Origin: RH-AL1 sp964243435
GTDB lineage: Bacteria > Pseudomonadota > Alphaproteobacteria > Rhizobiales > Beijerinckiaceae
Assembly (NCBI GenBank): GCA_964243435.1
Contig: CAXTFM010000062.1
Location: 1 to 17,539 of the forward strand
Length of the DNA: 17,539 nt
Reading direction: 5' to 3'
Shown here: positions 1-6,970 of the stretch, piece after piece
Numbering within the stretch: position 1 is the stretch's first letter
Layout of the letters: every line of letters begins with the position of its first letter
Position numbers and translations under genes: made by a program
The notes under the pieces: model-generated
What the model saw: the letters and a program-made list of their open reading frames with translations, nothing else
Databases searched by the model: none
Told to the model about the DNA's origin: nothing

Positions 1-100
1 CACGACGCCGCACCGCTGCCGATCGCCGGCCGGAGCGGCGGCGAGGACGACCCGGATCCGGCGAGGCGCGGCACCGACGGTCCGGGAACAATGGACACTG

Positions 101-105
101 GGAGG
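101..105 (+). promoter_or_regulatory. Shine-Dalgarno site deciding the MFS start
   Basis: GGAGG lies 6 nt before the ATG at 112. The in-frame ATG at 91 has no such site at a usable distance, so the start at 112 is preferred. The frame stays open to the left edge of the window, so an upstream start cannot be strictly excluded. Confidence 0.7.
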
Positions 106-111
106 ACGGGC

Positions 112-1410
112 ATGACGCGGAGCGACGCGCAGGACATCGCCGCGAAAGCGGCAGCGGTCCACGCCAGGGTGGCATGGCGGATCATGCCGATCCTCTTCGT
201 CGGCTACATCGTCGCCTACCTCGACCGGGTCAACGTCGGCTTCGCCAAGCTGCAGATGGTCGGCGACCTCCATTTCAGCGACGCCGTCTACGGCTTCGGC
301 TCCGGCATCTTCTTCGTCGGCTACTTCTTCTTCGAGGTGCCGAGCAACCTCATCCTGCACAGGGTCGGGGCACGGGTGTGGATCTGCCGGGTGCTGGTCG
401 TGTGGGGCTTCGTGTCGGCGGCGACCGCCTTCGTCCACACGCCGTTCCAGTTCTACGCCGTCCGCTTCGTCCTCGGCGTCGCCGAAGCCGGCTTCTTCCC
501 CGGCATGGTGCTCTACCTCACCTACTGGTTCCCTTCGCAGCGGCGGGCGCGGATGGTGGCGACGCTGATGGCGGGCAACCCGGTGTCGGGCATCCTCGGC
601 GGCCCGCTGTCCGGCTTCATCATGCAGTCGGCGGCGGGATGGCACGGCCTCGCCGGCTGGCAATGGCTGTTCATCCTGGAGGCGGTGCCGGCGGTGGTGC
701 TCGGCGTCGTGGTGCTGTTCACCCTCGACGACCGCATCGCCGACGCCGCCTGGCTGAGCGACGGCGAGAAGGCCGCACTCGGCGCCGAGATCGCGGCGGA
801 AGCCGACGTGAAGTCGCACACCGCGCTCGGCTCCGTCTTCACCAGCCCGCGGGTGCTGCTGATGTGCGCCATCCTGTTCTGCATCGTGATGGGTTCCTAC
901 GCCCTCGGCTTCTGGCAGCCGACCATCATCGCGCAAACCGGCATCAAGAGCCCGTTCACCGTGGGGCTGCTGACCGTGTTGCCCTACACGGCGGCGCTGG
1001 TCTCCATGCTGGTGGTCGGCCGGCACGCCGATCGCACGCGCGAGCGGCGCTGGCACGTCGCCGGGCCGGCGCTGCTTTCGGCCTGCGGCTTCCTCCTTTG
1101 CACCCAGGCCGGGCAGAGCACGCCGGTCGCGGTGGCGGGGCTGGTGATGGCGGCGATGGGCGTGGTCACCGCGCTACCCATGTTCTGGGCGCTGCCGACC
1201 TCCTTCCTCGGCGGCACCGCGGCGGCGGCGGGCATCGCGCTCATCAACTGCACGGGAAACCTCGCCGGCTTCGTCAGCCCCAGCCTGATCGGCTACCTGC
1301 GCGGGGTCACCGGCACGCTGAACTCGGGGCTGGTGCTGGTGGCGGCAAGCCTCGGCCTTGCCGCCGCGCTGGTGCTGTTCCTGGTGCCGGCAACGCTCGT
1401 CAACCGCTGA
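112..1410 (+). CDS. MFS transporter, anion:cation symporter (ACS) family
   Basis: A 432-residue inner-membrane secondary transporter with about 12 hydrophobic segments and a central cytosolic loop around residues 205-240. The N-terminal stretch YLDRVNVGFAKLQM (36-49), the segment GFFPGMVLYLTYWFPSQRRAR (about 127-147) and the basic loop GRHADRTRERR (303-313) are typical of the phthalate/tartrate/galactonate permease group (TtuB- and GudP-like). These proteins import small organic or sugar acids with protons. Length is normal for the family. The gene is followed 47 nt later by a DapA-superfamily lyase, a common pairing in sugar-acid catabolism, so the two probably act on one substrate. The exact substrate cannot be read from sequence. 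Any promoter lies at or beyond the left edge of the window. The family is sure; the substrate class is inferred. Confidence 0.93.
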   Translation: MTRSDAQDIAAKAAAVHARVAWRIMPILFVGYIVAYLDRVNVGFAKLQMVGDLHFSDAVYGFGSGIFFVGYFFFEVPSNLILHRVGARVWICRVLVVWGFVSAATAFVHTPFQFYAVRFVLGVAEAGFFPGMVLYLTYWFPSQRRARMVATLMAGNPVSGILGGPLSGFIMQSAAGWHGLAGWQWLFILEAVPAVVLGVVVLFTLDDRIADAAWLSDGEKAALGAEIAAEADVKSHTALGSVFTSPRVLLMCAILFCIVMGSYALGFWQPTIIAQTGIKSPFTVGLLTVLPYTAALVSMLVVGRHADRTRERRWHVAGPALLSACGFLLCTQAGQSTPVAVAGLVMAAMGVVTALPMFWALPTSFLGGTAAAAGIALINCTGNLAGFVSPSLIGYLRGVTGTLNSGLVLVAASLGLAAALVLFLVPATLVNR

Positions 1411-1457
1411 ACCCCGGCGCCCGTCGGGGCGTTCGCCCGCATCGAAGGAGGAACCGC

Positions 1458-2396
1458 ATGCCGCTCGACCACACCGCACGGGGCGTGTACCCCATCGCGC
1501 CGACCCCCTTCGCCGCGGATGGGCGGATCGACGTCGCGTCCATCGACCGCATGGTGGAGTTCTACCGCGAGGTCGGCAGCACCGGCATGACCGTGCTCGG
1601 CGTGATGGGCGAGGCCCCCAAGCTCGACGGGGCGGAAGCCGGCGACATCGCCGCCCGATTCATCCGGCGCGCGGGCGATCTTCCGGTTATCGTCGGCGTT
1701 TCCGCGGCGGGCTTCGCCGCGATGCGCGCCCTGGCGCTGGCCTCGATGGATGCCGGCGCGGCAGGGGTGATGATCGCGCCGCCCAACACGCTGCGCACCG
1801 ACGACCAGATCGCGGGTTACTACCGCCAGGCGGTCGAGGCGATCGGCGACGCCGTGCCCTTCGTCGTCCAGGACTACCCCCTGAACTTCTCCGTGGTGAT
1901 GACGCCCGGCGTGATCCGGCGCATCGTGAGCGAGAACCCGTCCTGCGTCATGCTCAAGCACGAGGACTGGCCGGGTTTGGAAAAGATTTCGTCGCTGCGG
2001 GGCTGGCAGAAGGACGGCGCGATGCGGCCGATCTCCATCCTGTGCGGCAATGGCGGGCTGTTCCTCGACTTCGAAACGGAGCGCGGCGCCGACGGCGCGA
2101 TGACGGGCTATGCCTTTCCCGACATGCTGGTCGACGTGGTGCGCCTGCAACGGGACGGGCAGCGCGATGCCGCCCACGAGCTGTTCGACGCGCACCTGCC
2201 GTTGCTGCGCTACGAGCAGCAGCCGGCGGTCGGGCTCGCGGTGCGCAAGTACGTCATGGCACGGCGCGGCATCATCGCTGCCGACGCGCAGCGCAAGCCG
2301 GCGACCGCGATGAGCGCCGCCGCGCGGCTGGAGGTCGACTACCTGCTCGCCCGCCTCGCCCGCCGCGACCCGCGGGCGGCGGGACTGGCCGACTGA
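1458..2396 (+). CDS. DapA/NAL-superfamily lyase (dihydrodipicolinate synthase family protein)
   Basis: A 312-residue cytosolic TIM-barrel class I aldolase/lyase. The start is fixed by a near-perfect AAGGAGG (1445-1451) 6 nt before the ATG. The Schiff-base lysine is seen in MLKHED (K167), and the general acid/base tyrosine in QDYPLN (Y140). The pyruvate carboxylate loop is GVMGEAPKL (48-56), where true DapA has GTTGE. The tyrosines that follow the TP motif in E. coli DapA are replaced by Pro/Asn (PPNT, 108-111), and the Arg that binds the dicarboxylate is replaced by Ser (about 145). It is therefore unlikely to make dihydrodipicolinate. A dehydratase or aldolase on a 2-oxo acid or sugar acid is more likely, fitting the upstream MFS gene. 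The gene ends 7 nt from the stop of a convergent hydrolase gene, with no terminator visible between them. Confidence 0.9.
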   Translation: MPLDHTARGVYPIAPTPFAADGRIDVASIDRMVEFYREVGSTGMTVLGVMGEAPKLDGAEAGDIAARFIRRAGDLPVIVGVSAAGFAAMRALALASMDAGAAGVMIAPPNTLRTDDQIAGYYRQAVEAIGDAVPFVVQDYPLNFSVVMTPGVIRRIVSENPSCVMLKHEDWPGLEKISSLRGWQKDGAMRPISILCGNGGLFLDFETERGADGAMTGYAFPDMLVDVVRLQRDGQRDAAHELFDAHLPLLRYEQQPAVGLAVRKYVMARRGIIAADAQRKPATAMSAAARLEVDYLLARLARRDPRAAGLAD

Positions 2397-2403
2397 TTGG
2401 GCG

Positions 2404-3561
2404 TCAGGGCGCGAGCTGGCGCTCGATGAGGTGGGCGAACAGGCCGGCGCCGTAGGGCAGCGCCGCGTCGTTGAAGTTGTAGCCGGGATGGTGCAGCGGC
2501 TCGCAGTCGCCGTTGCCGATGTTGAGGTAGGCGCCGGGGACCTTCTCCAACATGAAGGAGAAGTCCTCCGAGCCCATCACCACCGGCTTGTCCGTGTGCA
2601 GGGCGGCGTCGCCGACGAGGCCGCGCACGGCCTCCTCCACCGCCGCCACCGGCTCGGCGGCGTTCACCGTGGGGGCGAACAGCAGGCGGAAGTCGAGGGT
2701 CGCGGTGGCGCCAAAGGCGGCGGCGACGCTTTCCGCCAGCCGGCGCATCGAGGCCTCGACGAGGTCGCCCACCTCGCGGGTGAAGAAGCGGGCGGTGCCC
2801 GACAGGGTGGCCGTCTGCGGGATCACGTTGTAGGCGTCGCCGCCGCCGACCTTGGTGATGCTCAGCACCACGGGGTCGAGCGGCGACACCGTGCGCGACA
2901 CCACCGATTGCAGCGCCGTGCCGAGGTGGCAGGCGACGAGCACGGGATCGATGCCGACCTCCGGCCGCGCCGCGTGCGTGCCCTTGCCGCTGATCGTGAT
3001 GTCGAAGAAGCCGCCGCCGGCCATGAAGGCGCCGGGGCGCACGGAATACTCCCCGACCGGCATGTCCGGTCGGTTGTGGATGCCGAAGATCGCGTCGCAG
3101 GGGAAGCGCTCGAAGAGACCGTCCTCGAGCATGGCGAGGGCGCCGCCGCAGCCCTCCTCGCCCGGCTGAAAGATGAAGTTCACCGTGCCGGAGAAGCGCC
3201 GGGTTTCGCTCAAGTATTTGGCGGCGCCGAGCAGCATGGCGGTGTGGCCGTCATGCCCGCAGGCGTGCATGCGCCCGGGCTGGGTGCTGGCATAGGGCAG
3301 CCCGGTGATCTCCGTCATCGGCAGCGCGTCCATGTCGGCGCGCAGCCCGATCGCGCGGTTGCCCGAGCCGTTGCGCAGCACGCCGACGACGCCGGTGCGA
3401 CCGACGCCGCGATGCACTTCGAGGCCCCATTCGTCGAGCTTGGCCGCGACGAGGTCGCCCGTGCGCCGCTCCTCCATCCCGAGTTCCGGGTGGGCGTGGA
3501 TGTCGCGACGGATCGCGGTGAGGGCGTCGTGGTCGCGGCGGATGGCGTCGATGGTGCTCAT
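2404..3561 (-). CDS. M20D-type amidohydrolase (HipO/N-acyl-amino-acid hydrolase-like)
   Basis: A 385-residue cytosolic zinc (or Mn/Co) hydrolase that cleaves N-acyl amino acids, hippurate-like amides or short peptides. The metal and catalytic motifs are in order: HPELGMEE (24-31), MHACGHDGHTAM (98-109, with C101 and H103 as ligands), QPGEEG (132-137, E135 catalytic and E136 ligand), GIHNRPDMPVG (160-170, H162 ligand) and LHHPGYNFND (356-365). The dimerisation insert carries SGKGTHAARP (191-200) with the conserved His. Length matches the HipO/CP-Ssc type. The start is ATG with AGGAAGGA 5 nt upstream on the minus strand. It follows the AbgB-like hydrolase by 46 nt, so the pair is probably one operon transcribed away from the ABC importer. 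The exact substrate is unknown. The pairing also recalls AbgA/AbgB, although AbgA is longer. Confidence 0.93.
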   Translation of the reverse strand: MSTIDAIRRDHDALTAIRRDIHAHPELGMEERRTGDLVAAKLDEWGLEVHRGVGRTGVVGVLRNGSGNRAIGLRADMDALPMTEITGLPYASTQPGRMHACGHDGHTAMLLGAAKYLSETRRFSGTVNFIFQPGEEGCGGALAMLEDGLFERFPCDAIFGIHNRPDMPVGEYSVRPGAFMAGGGFFDITISGKGTHAARPEVGIDPVLVACHLGTALQSVVSRTVSPLDPVVLSITKVGGGDAYNVIPQTATLSGTARFFTREVGDLVEASMRRLAESVAAAFGATATLDFRLLFAPTVNAAEPVAAVEEAVRGLVGDAALHTDKPVVMGSEDFSFMLEKVPGAYLNIGNGDCEPLHHPGYNFNDAALPYGAGLFAHLIERQLAP

Positions 3562-3607
3562 GGAAGTCCTTCCTGCGAAGTTCGCGCCATCGGCGCCGGA
3601 TCGCCCG

Positions 3608-5026
3608 CTAGCCGCGCGACATGGCGAGCGGCGGCTCGACGTGTGCCGGCAGCGGCGACACGTAGCCCCGCTCGCCCGCGCGCGCGGCGAGGTCGGCCTT
3701 CGCCGCGGCGCGCAGCGCCGGGTCGGTGAGCACGGCCGCGCCCGTCGCCGCCATCGCCTTGGCGACCTGCACCATCGCCTTGTGGGCGGCCGGACTCTTG
3801 CCCTGCGCCACCACCTGCCAGGTGTGGAACGGCGTGCCGATCGCCACCGTCGGCGCGTGGGCCTGCACGGTGGGCACGACCCAGCTGACGTCGCCGACAT
3901 CCGTCGAGCCGACGGCGGGGTTGCGCCGGGCGTCGAACGGCACGGTGAAGTCGGCGAGCGCCTTGTCCGTCCGTTTCTGGCCGACCGAGCGGTAGATCGC
4001 GTCGATGTCGTTGGGGCCGAACGTCGCCTGCATCGCCTTGGCGTAGTCGTGGTCGGCCTCGTCCCAGCGCGGCGGCCCGAGGTCTTCGAGGATGGCGTGC
4101 AGCGTCCGCTCCAGCGGCTCGTTGCCGAGAAGGTCGGACACGGCGCTGACGATGCGCACCTCGACGGTGGTTTCCGTCATCAGCGCCGCACCTTGGGCGA
4201 TCTTCTTCACCCTTTCCACCAGCTCCAGCATGCCCGGCAGGTCGCGCGCCCTCACCGAATAGCGCACGCGGGCGCTGGCCTGGACGACGTTGGGCGCGAT
4301 GCCGCCGGCATCGAGCAGGGCGTAATGGACGCGGGCGTCGCTCGGCATGTGCTCGCGCATGTAGTTCACGCCGACGTTCATCAGTTCCACCGCGTCGAGC
4401 GCGCTGCGACCGAGGTGGGGCGCCACGGCGGCGTGGGCGGCGCGGCCGGCGAACACGAAATCGACCCGCGTGTTGGCGAGCGAGATCGCCGGCGCCACCT
4501 CCCAGAAGCTGTGGGGATGCCACGAGATCGCGGCGTCGGCGTCGGCAAAGGCGCCGTCGCGCACCATGAACGCCTTGGCCGCGCCGCCCTCCTCGGCCGG
4601 ACAGCCGTAGTAGCGCACCCGTCCCGGCGTGCCGGTTTCCGCGAGCCAGTCCTTGAGCGCGGTGGCCGCGAGGAGCGCCGCCGAGCCCAGGAGGTTGTGG
4701 CCGCAGCCGTGGCCGGCCCCGCCCGGCTCGACGGGGGCGTGGGCAGCGGCGCCGGCTTGCTGGCTCAAGCCCGGCAGCGCGTCGTATTCGCCGAGGAAGG
4801 CGATCACCGGCCCGCCCTCGCCGGCCTCGCCCACCACCGCGGTCGGGATGCCGGCGACGTTCTCACGCAGGCGGAATCCCTGGTGCGTCAGCTCGGCGAC
4901 GTGCTCGGCCACCGAGCGCGCCTCCGTGTAGCACACCTCGGGCATGCCCCACACGCGGTCGCTGAGCGCGATCAGGCGCTCCTTGTGGGCATCGACCTGG
5001 CGCCACAGCGCGTTGCGGTTGTCCAA
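3608..5026 (-). CDS. AbgB-like M20 amidohydrolase
   Basis: A 472-residue metallo-amidohydrolase of the group containing p-aminobenzoyl-glutamate hydrolase subunit B (E. coli AbgB is about 480 residues). The N-terminal motif LIALSDRVWGMPEVCYTE (18-35) is typical of this group. Metal and catalytic motifs are GHGCGHNLLG (105-114, C108 and H110), GCPAEEGGAAK (141-151, E145 and E146) and ISWHPH (167-172). The C-terminal part contains GSTDVGDVSW and a late His in PFHTW. The start is a TTG at 5026 with GGAG 7 nt upstream; an in-frame TTG at 5065 would add 13 unconserved residues and lacks a good ribosome site. The gene is first in a two-gene minus-strand operon, preceded by a sigma-54-like element. 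No abgT-type transporter is seen here; the divergent ABC importer may supply substrate (inference). The family is clear; folate-breakdown use is only one option. Confidence 0.9.
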   Translation of the reverse strand: MDNRNALWRQVDAHKERLIALSDRVWGMPEVCYTEARSVAEHVAELTHQGFRLRENVAGIPTAVVGEAGEGGPVIAFLGEYDALPGLSQQAGAAAHAPVEPGGAGHGCGHNLLGSAALLAATALKDWLAETGTPGRVRYYGCPAEEGGAAKAFMVRDGAFADADAAISWHPHSFWEVAPAISLANTRVDFVFAGRAAHAAVAPHLGRSALDAVELMNVGVNYMREHMPSDARVHYALLDAGGIAPNVVQASARVRYSVRARDLPGMLELVERVKKIAQGAALMTETTVEVRIVSAVSDLLGNEPLERTLHAILEDLGPPRWDEADHDYAKAMQATFGPNDIDAIYRSVGQKRTDKALADFTVPFDARRNPAVGSTDVGDVSWVVPTVQAHAPTVAIGTPFHTWQVVAQGKSPAAHKAMVQVAKAMAATGAAVLTDPALRAAAKADLAARAGERGYVSPLPAHVEPPLAMSRG

Positions 5027-5033
5027 GGCGCAT

Positions 5034-5037
5034 CTCC
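5034..5037 (-). promoter_or_regulatory. Shine-Dalgarno site supporting a TTG start
   Basis: On the minus strand GGAG stands 7 nt before the TTG at 5026. The two nearby ATG codons (at 5033 and 5039) are in another frame. This site selects TTG 5026 over the upstream in-frame TTG 5065. Confidence 0.6.
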
Positions 5038-5060
5038 ATAAAGTTCTATCTGAGCGCTGT

Positions 5061-5076
5061 TGCAAAGCCCTGTCCA
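5061..5076 (-). promoter_or_regulatory. Candidate sigma-54 (-24/-12) promoter for the M20 operon
   Basis: Read on the minus strand the site is TGGACAGGGCTTTGCA. It has the obligatory GG-N10-GC geometry and a full TTGCA at -12, and matches 9 of the 12 defined bases in TGGCACG-N4-TTGCW. The misses are the three bases after TGG. The predicted transcription start near 5050 would give a leader of about 24 nt to the TTG start, with the ribosome site inside it. No convincing sigma-70 alternative is seen on this strand. Confidence 0.45.
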
Positions 5077-5096
5077 GGCGGTTGACAAGGGAGTGC

Positions 5097-5112
5097 TGGC
5101 CCGCCCCTTGCG
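5097..5112 (+). promoter_or_regulatory. Candidate sigma-54 (-24/-12) promoter for the ABC importer operon
   Basis: The site TGGCCCGCCCCTTGCG has GG-N10-GC spacing and matches 10 of the 12 defined bases in TGGCACG-N4-TTGCW, missing only the A at -22 and the W after TTGC. The predicted start of transcription is near 5123, giving about a 44 nt leader to the ATG at 5167. It lies 20 bp from the opposite-facing element at 5061-5076, so one enhancer-binding activator could serve both. Confidence 0.5.
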
Positions 5113-5126
5113 ACGTCGGGTGCGGG

Positions 5127-5147
5127 CGACGCCGGTACGCGGCGTCG
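5127..5147 (+). repeat. Perfect 7-bp inverted repeat in the importer leader
   Basis: CGACGCC and GGCGTCG are separated by 7 nt. The repeat lies between the predicted transcription start (about 5123) and the ribosome site (5156-5160), so it could fold as a leader hairpin or act as a DNA operator. An 8-bp palindrome CGACGTCG sits just upstream at 5111-5118. The repeat is seen directly; any role is inferred. Confidence 0.5.
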
Positions 5148-5166
5148 ACAGGTCCGGGAGAAGATG

Positions 5167-6963
5167 ATGGACGAGCATCGACTCAGGGACATGGTCGGCG
5201 CGGTCAAGGACGGCCGCCTGTCGCGCCGCGCCTTCGTGCAGCGCATGGCGGCGCTGGGCTTGAGCGGCCCGATGGCCGGGCTGATGCTCGCGCAGGGCGG
5301 CGTCGCCATGGCCTCCGACGCCCGCGCCACCTACAAGCCGACCAAGGCCGGCGGCGGCGGCCCGCTGAAGCTGCTGTGGTGGCAGGCGCCGACCCTGCTC
5401 AACCCGCACTTCGCCAACGGCACCAAGGACCAGGAAGCCTGCCGCATCTTCTACGAGCCGCTCGCCGCCTGGGACGCCGACGCCAACCTGCTGCCCGTGC
5501 TCGCCGCGACCATCCCGTCCAAGGACAACGGCATGCTCGCCGCCGACGGCCGCTCGGTGGTGTGGAAGCTGAAGCCGGACGTGAAGTGGCATGACGGCAA
5601 GCCGTTCACCGCCGACGACCTCGTGTTCACCTGGGAATACGCGCGCGACCCGGCGACGGCGGCGACGAGCATCGGCACCTACAAGGACATCACCGTCGAG
5701 AAGGTCGACGACCTCACCGCGCGCGTGCTGTTCGACAAGCCGACGCCGATGTGGGCCGACGCCTTCGTCGGCACCTTCGGCATGGTGCTGCCCAAGCACC
5801 TGTTCGCCGACTACATCGGCGCGAAGTCGCGCGACGCGCCCAACAACCTCAAGCCGGTCGGCACCGGACCCTACCGGTTCGCCGAGTTCCGCCCGGGCGA
5901 CACGGTGCGCGGCGAGCGCAACCCGAACTACCACCTGCCGAACCGTCCGTATTTCGACGTGGTGGAAATGAAGGGTGGCGGCGATGCCGTATCGGCCGCC
6001 CGCGCGGTGCTGCAAACCGGCGAATACGACTACGCCTGGAACATGCAGGTCGAGGACGAGGTGCTGAAGCGGCTCGAGGCCGGCGGCAAGGGCCGCATCG
6101 ACGTCGTTTACGGCGGCAACCTCGAACACATCCTTCTCAACACCACCGATCCCAACAAGGAGGTCGATGGCGAAAGGTCCTCCACCAAGACGGAACACCC
6201 GGCCTTTTCCGATCCGGCGGTCCGGCAGGCGATGAAGCTGCTGATCGACCGCAACTCGGTGCAGAAGTTCATCTACGGCCGCACGGGAAGGGCCACCGCC
6301 AACACGATCAACGGCCCGGAGCGCTTCGCGTCGAAGAACACCAGCTTCGCCTTTGACCCGGCCAAGGCGGAGAAGCTGCTTGACGATGCCGGCTGGAAGA
6401 AGGGGTCGGACGGCATCCGCGCCAAGAACGGCGTGAAGCTCAGCTTCGTGTTCCAAACCTCCATCAACGCCCCGCGCCAGAAGACGCAGGCCATCGTCAA
6501 GCAGGCTTGCCAGAAGGCCGGCATCGCCATCGAGATCAAGTCGGTGACCCCGTCCGTGTTCTTCTCCTCCGACGCCGCCAACACCGACACCTACCCGCAT
6601 TTCTACGCCGACATGGAGATGTACACGACCAACATGGTCCAGCCCGACCCGGTGCAGTGGATGCTGATGTACGTGTCGTCGGAATGCGCCACCAAGGCCA
6701 ACAAGTGGGCGGGCCGCAACATCACGCGCTGGCGCAACGCCGACTACGACAAGCTTTACGCCGCCGCGCAAACCGAACTCGACCTCGCCAAGCGCGCCGC
6801 CCTGTTCGTCGCCATGAACGACATGGTCACCGCCGGCTACGAGGTTCCGCTGCTCCACCGCGCCAACGTGTCGGCGGTCAACGCCAAGCTGCGGTTGCCG
6901 TCGAGCGGTTGGGACAACGACCTGTGGGCCCTGCCCGACTGGTGGCGCGAAACGTCGAGCTGA
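5167..6963 (+). CDS. Tat-exported peptide-type ABC substrate-binding protein (SBP_bac_5)
   Basis: A 598-residue periplasmic solute-binding protein of the DppA/OppA family, which captures peptides, opines or related amides for the permeases encoded next. The N-terminus carries a twin-arginine motif SRRAFVQRM (R20 and R21), a hydrophobic stretch and a plausible cleavage near AMA-SDA (49-50), implying folded export by Tat. The mature part shows the family pattern: YEPLAAWDADANLLPVLA, a WHDGKPFTADDLVFTW segment, and GTGPYRF followed by NPNY. It has no lipobox Cys. GGGAG at 5156-5160 is better spaced for the ATG at 5167 (6 nt) than for the adjacent in-frame ATG at 5164 (3 nt), so 5167 is chosen, though only one residue is at stake. 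It is the first gene of a long plus-strand operon behind a sigma-54-like element. The ligand is unknown. Confidence 0.93.
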   Translation: MDEHRLRDMVGAVKDGRLSRRAFVQRMAALGLSGPMAGLMLAQGGVAMASDARATYKPTKAGGGGPLKLLWWQAPTLLNPHFANGTKDQEACRIFYEPLAAWDADANLLPVLAATIPSKDNGMLAADGRSVVWKLKPDVKWHDGKPFTADDLVFTWEYARDPATAATSIGTYKDITVEKVDDLTARVLFDKPTPMWADAFVGTFGMVLPKHLFADYIGAKSRDAPNNLKPVGTGPYRFAEFRPGDTVRGERNPNYHLPNRPYFDVVEMKGGGDAVSAARAVLQTGEYDYAWNMQVEDEVLKRLEAGGKGRIDVVYGGNLEHILLNTTDPNKEVDGERSSTKTEHPAFSDPAVRQAMKLLIDRNSVQKFIYGRTGRATANTINGPERFASKNTSFAFDPAKAEKLLDDAGWKKGSDGIRAKNGVKLSFVFQTSINAPRQKTQAIVKQACQKAGIAIEIKSVTPSVFFSSDAANTDTYPHFYADMEMYTTNMVQPDPVQWMLMYVSSECATKANKWAGRNITRWRNADYDKLYAAAQTELDLAKRAALFVAMNDMVTAGYEVPLLHRANVSAVNAKLRLPSSGWDNDLWALPDWWRETSS

Positions 6964-6970
6964 GCCGGCG

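Noticed and set aside
2..115. Open frame from the left edge ending in TGA that overlaps the MFS ATG as ATGA
   Set aside because: It could be the tail of an upstream gene, but 37 codons of undistinctive sequence with weak codon bias give no support; left uncalled.
2412..2425. Small stem CGAGC/GCTCG near the convergent stops as a terminator
   Set aside because: The stem is only 5 bp, lies inside the M20 coding end and has no T-run, so it is expected by chance at this GC content.
2431..3729. Plus-strand open frame opposite the HipO-like gene
   Set aside because: The minus-strand gene has complete M20 metal motifs and a good ribosome site; the plus frame is a compositional shadow.
5082..5087. 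TTGACA resembling a sigma-70 -35 box on the plus strand
   Set aside because: No acceptable -10 hexamer lies 16-18 bp downstream in the GC-rich sequence; the sigma-54-like element nearby is a better candidate.
4972..6858. Long minus-strand open frame opposite the binding-protein gene
   Set aside because: It is a shadow of the SBP gene, and would also overlap the start of the AbgB-like gene and both promoter elements; no recognisable domain.
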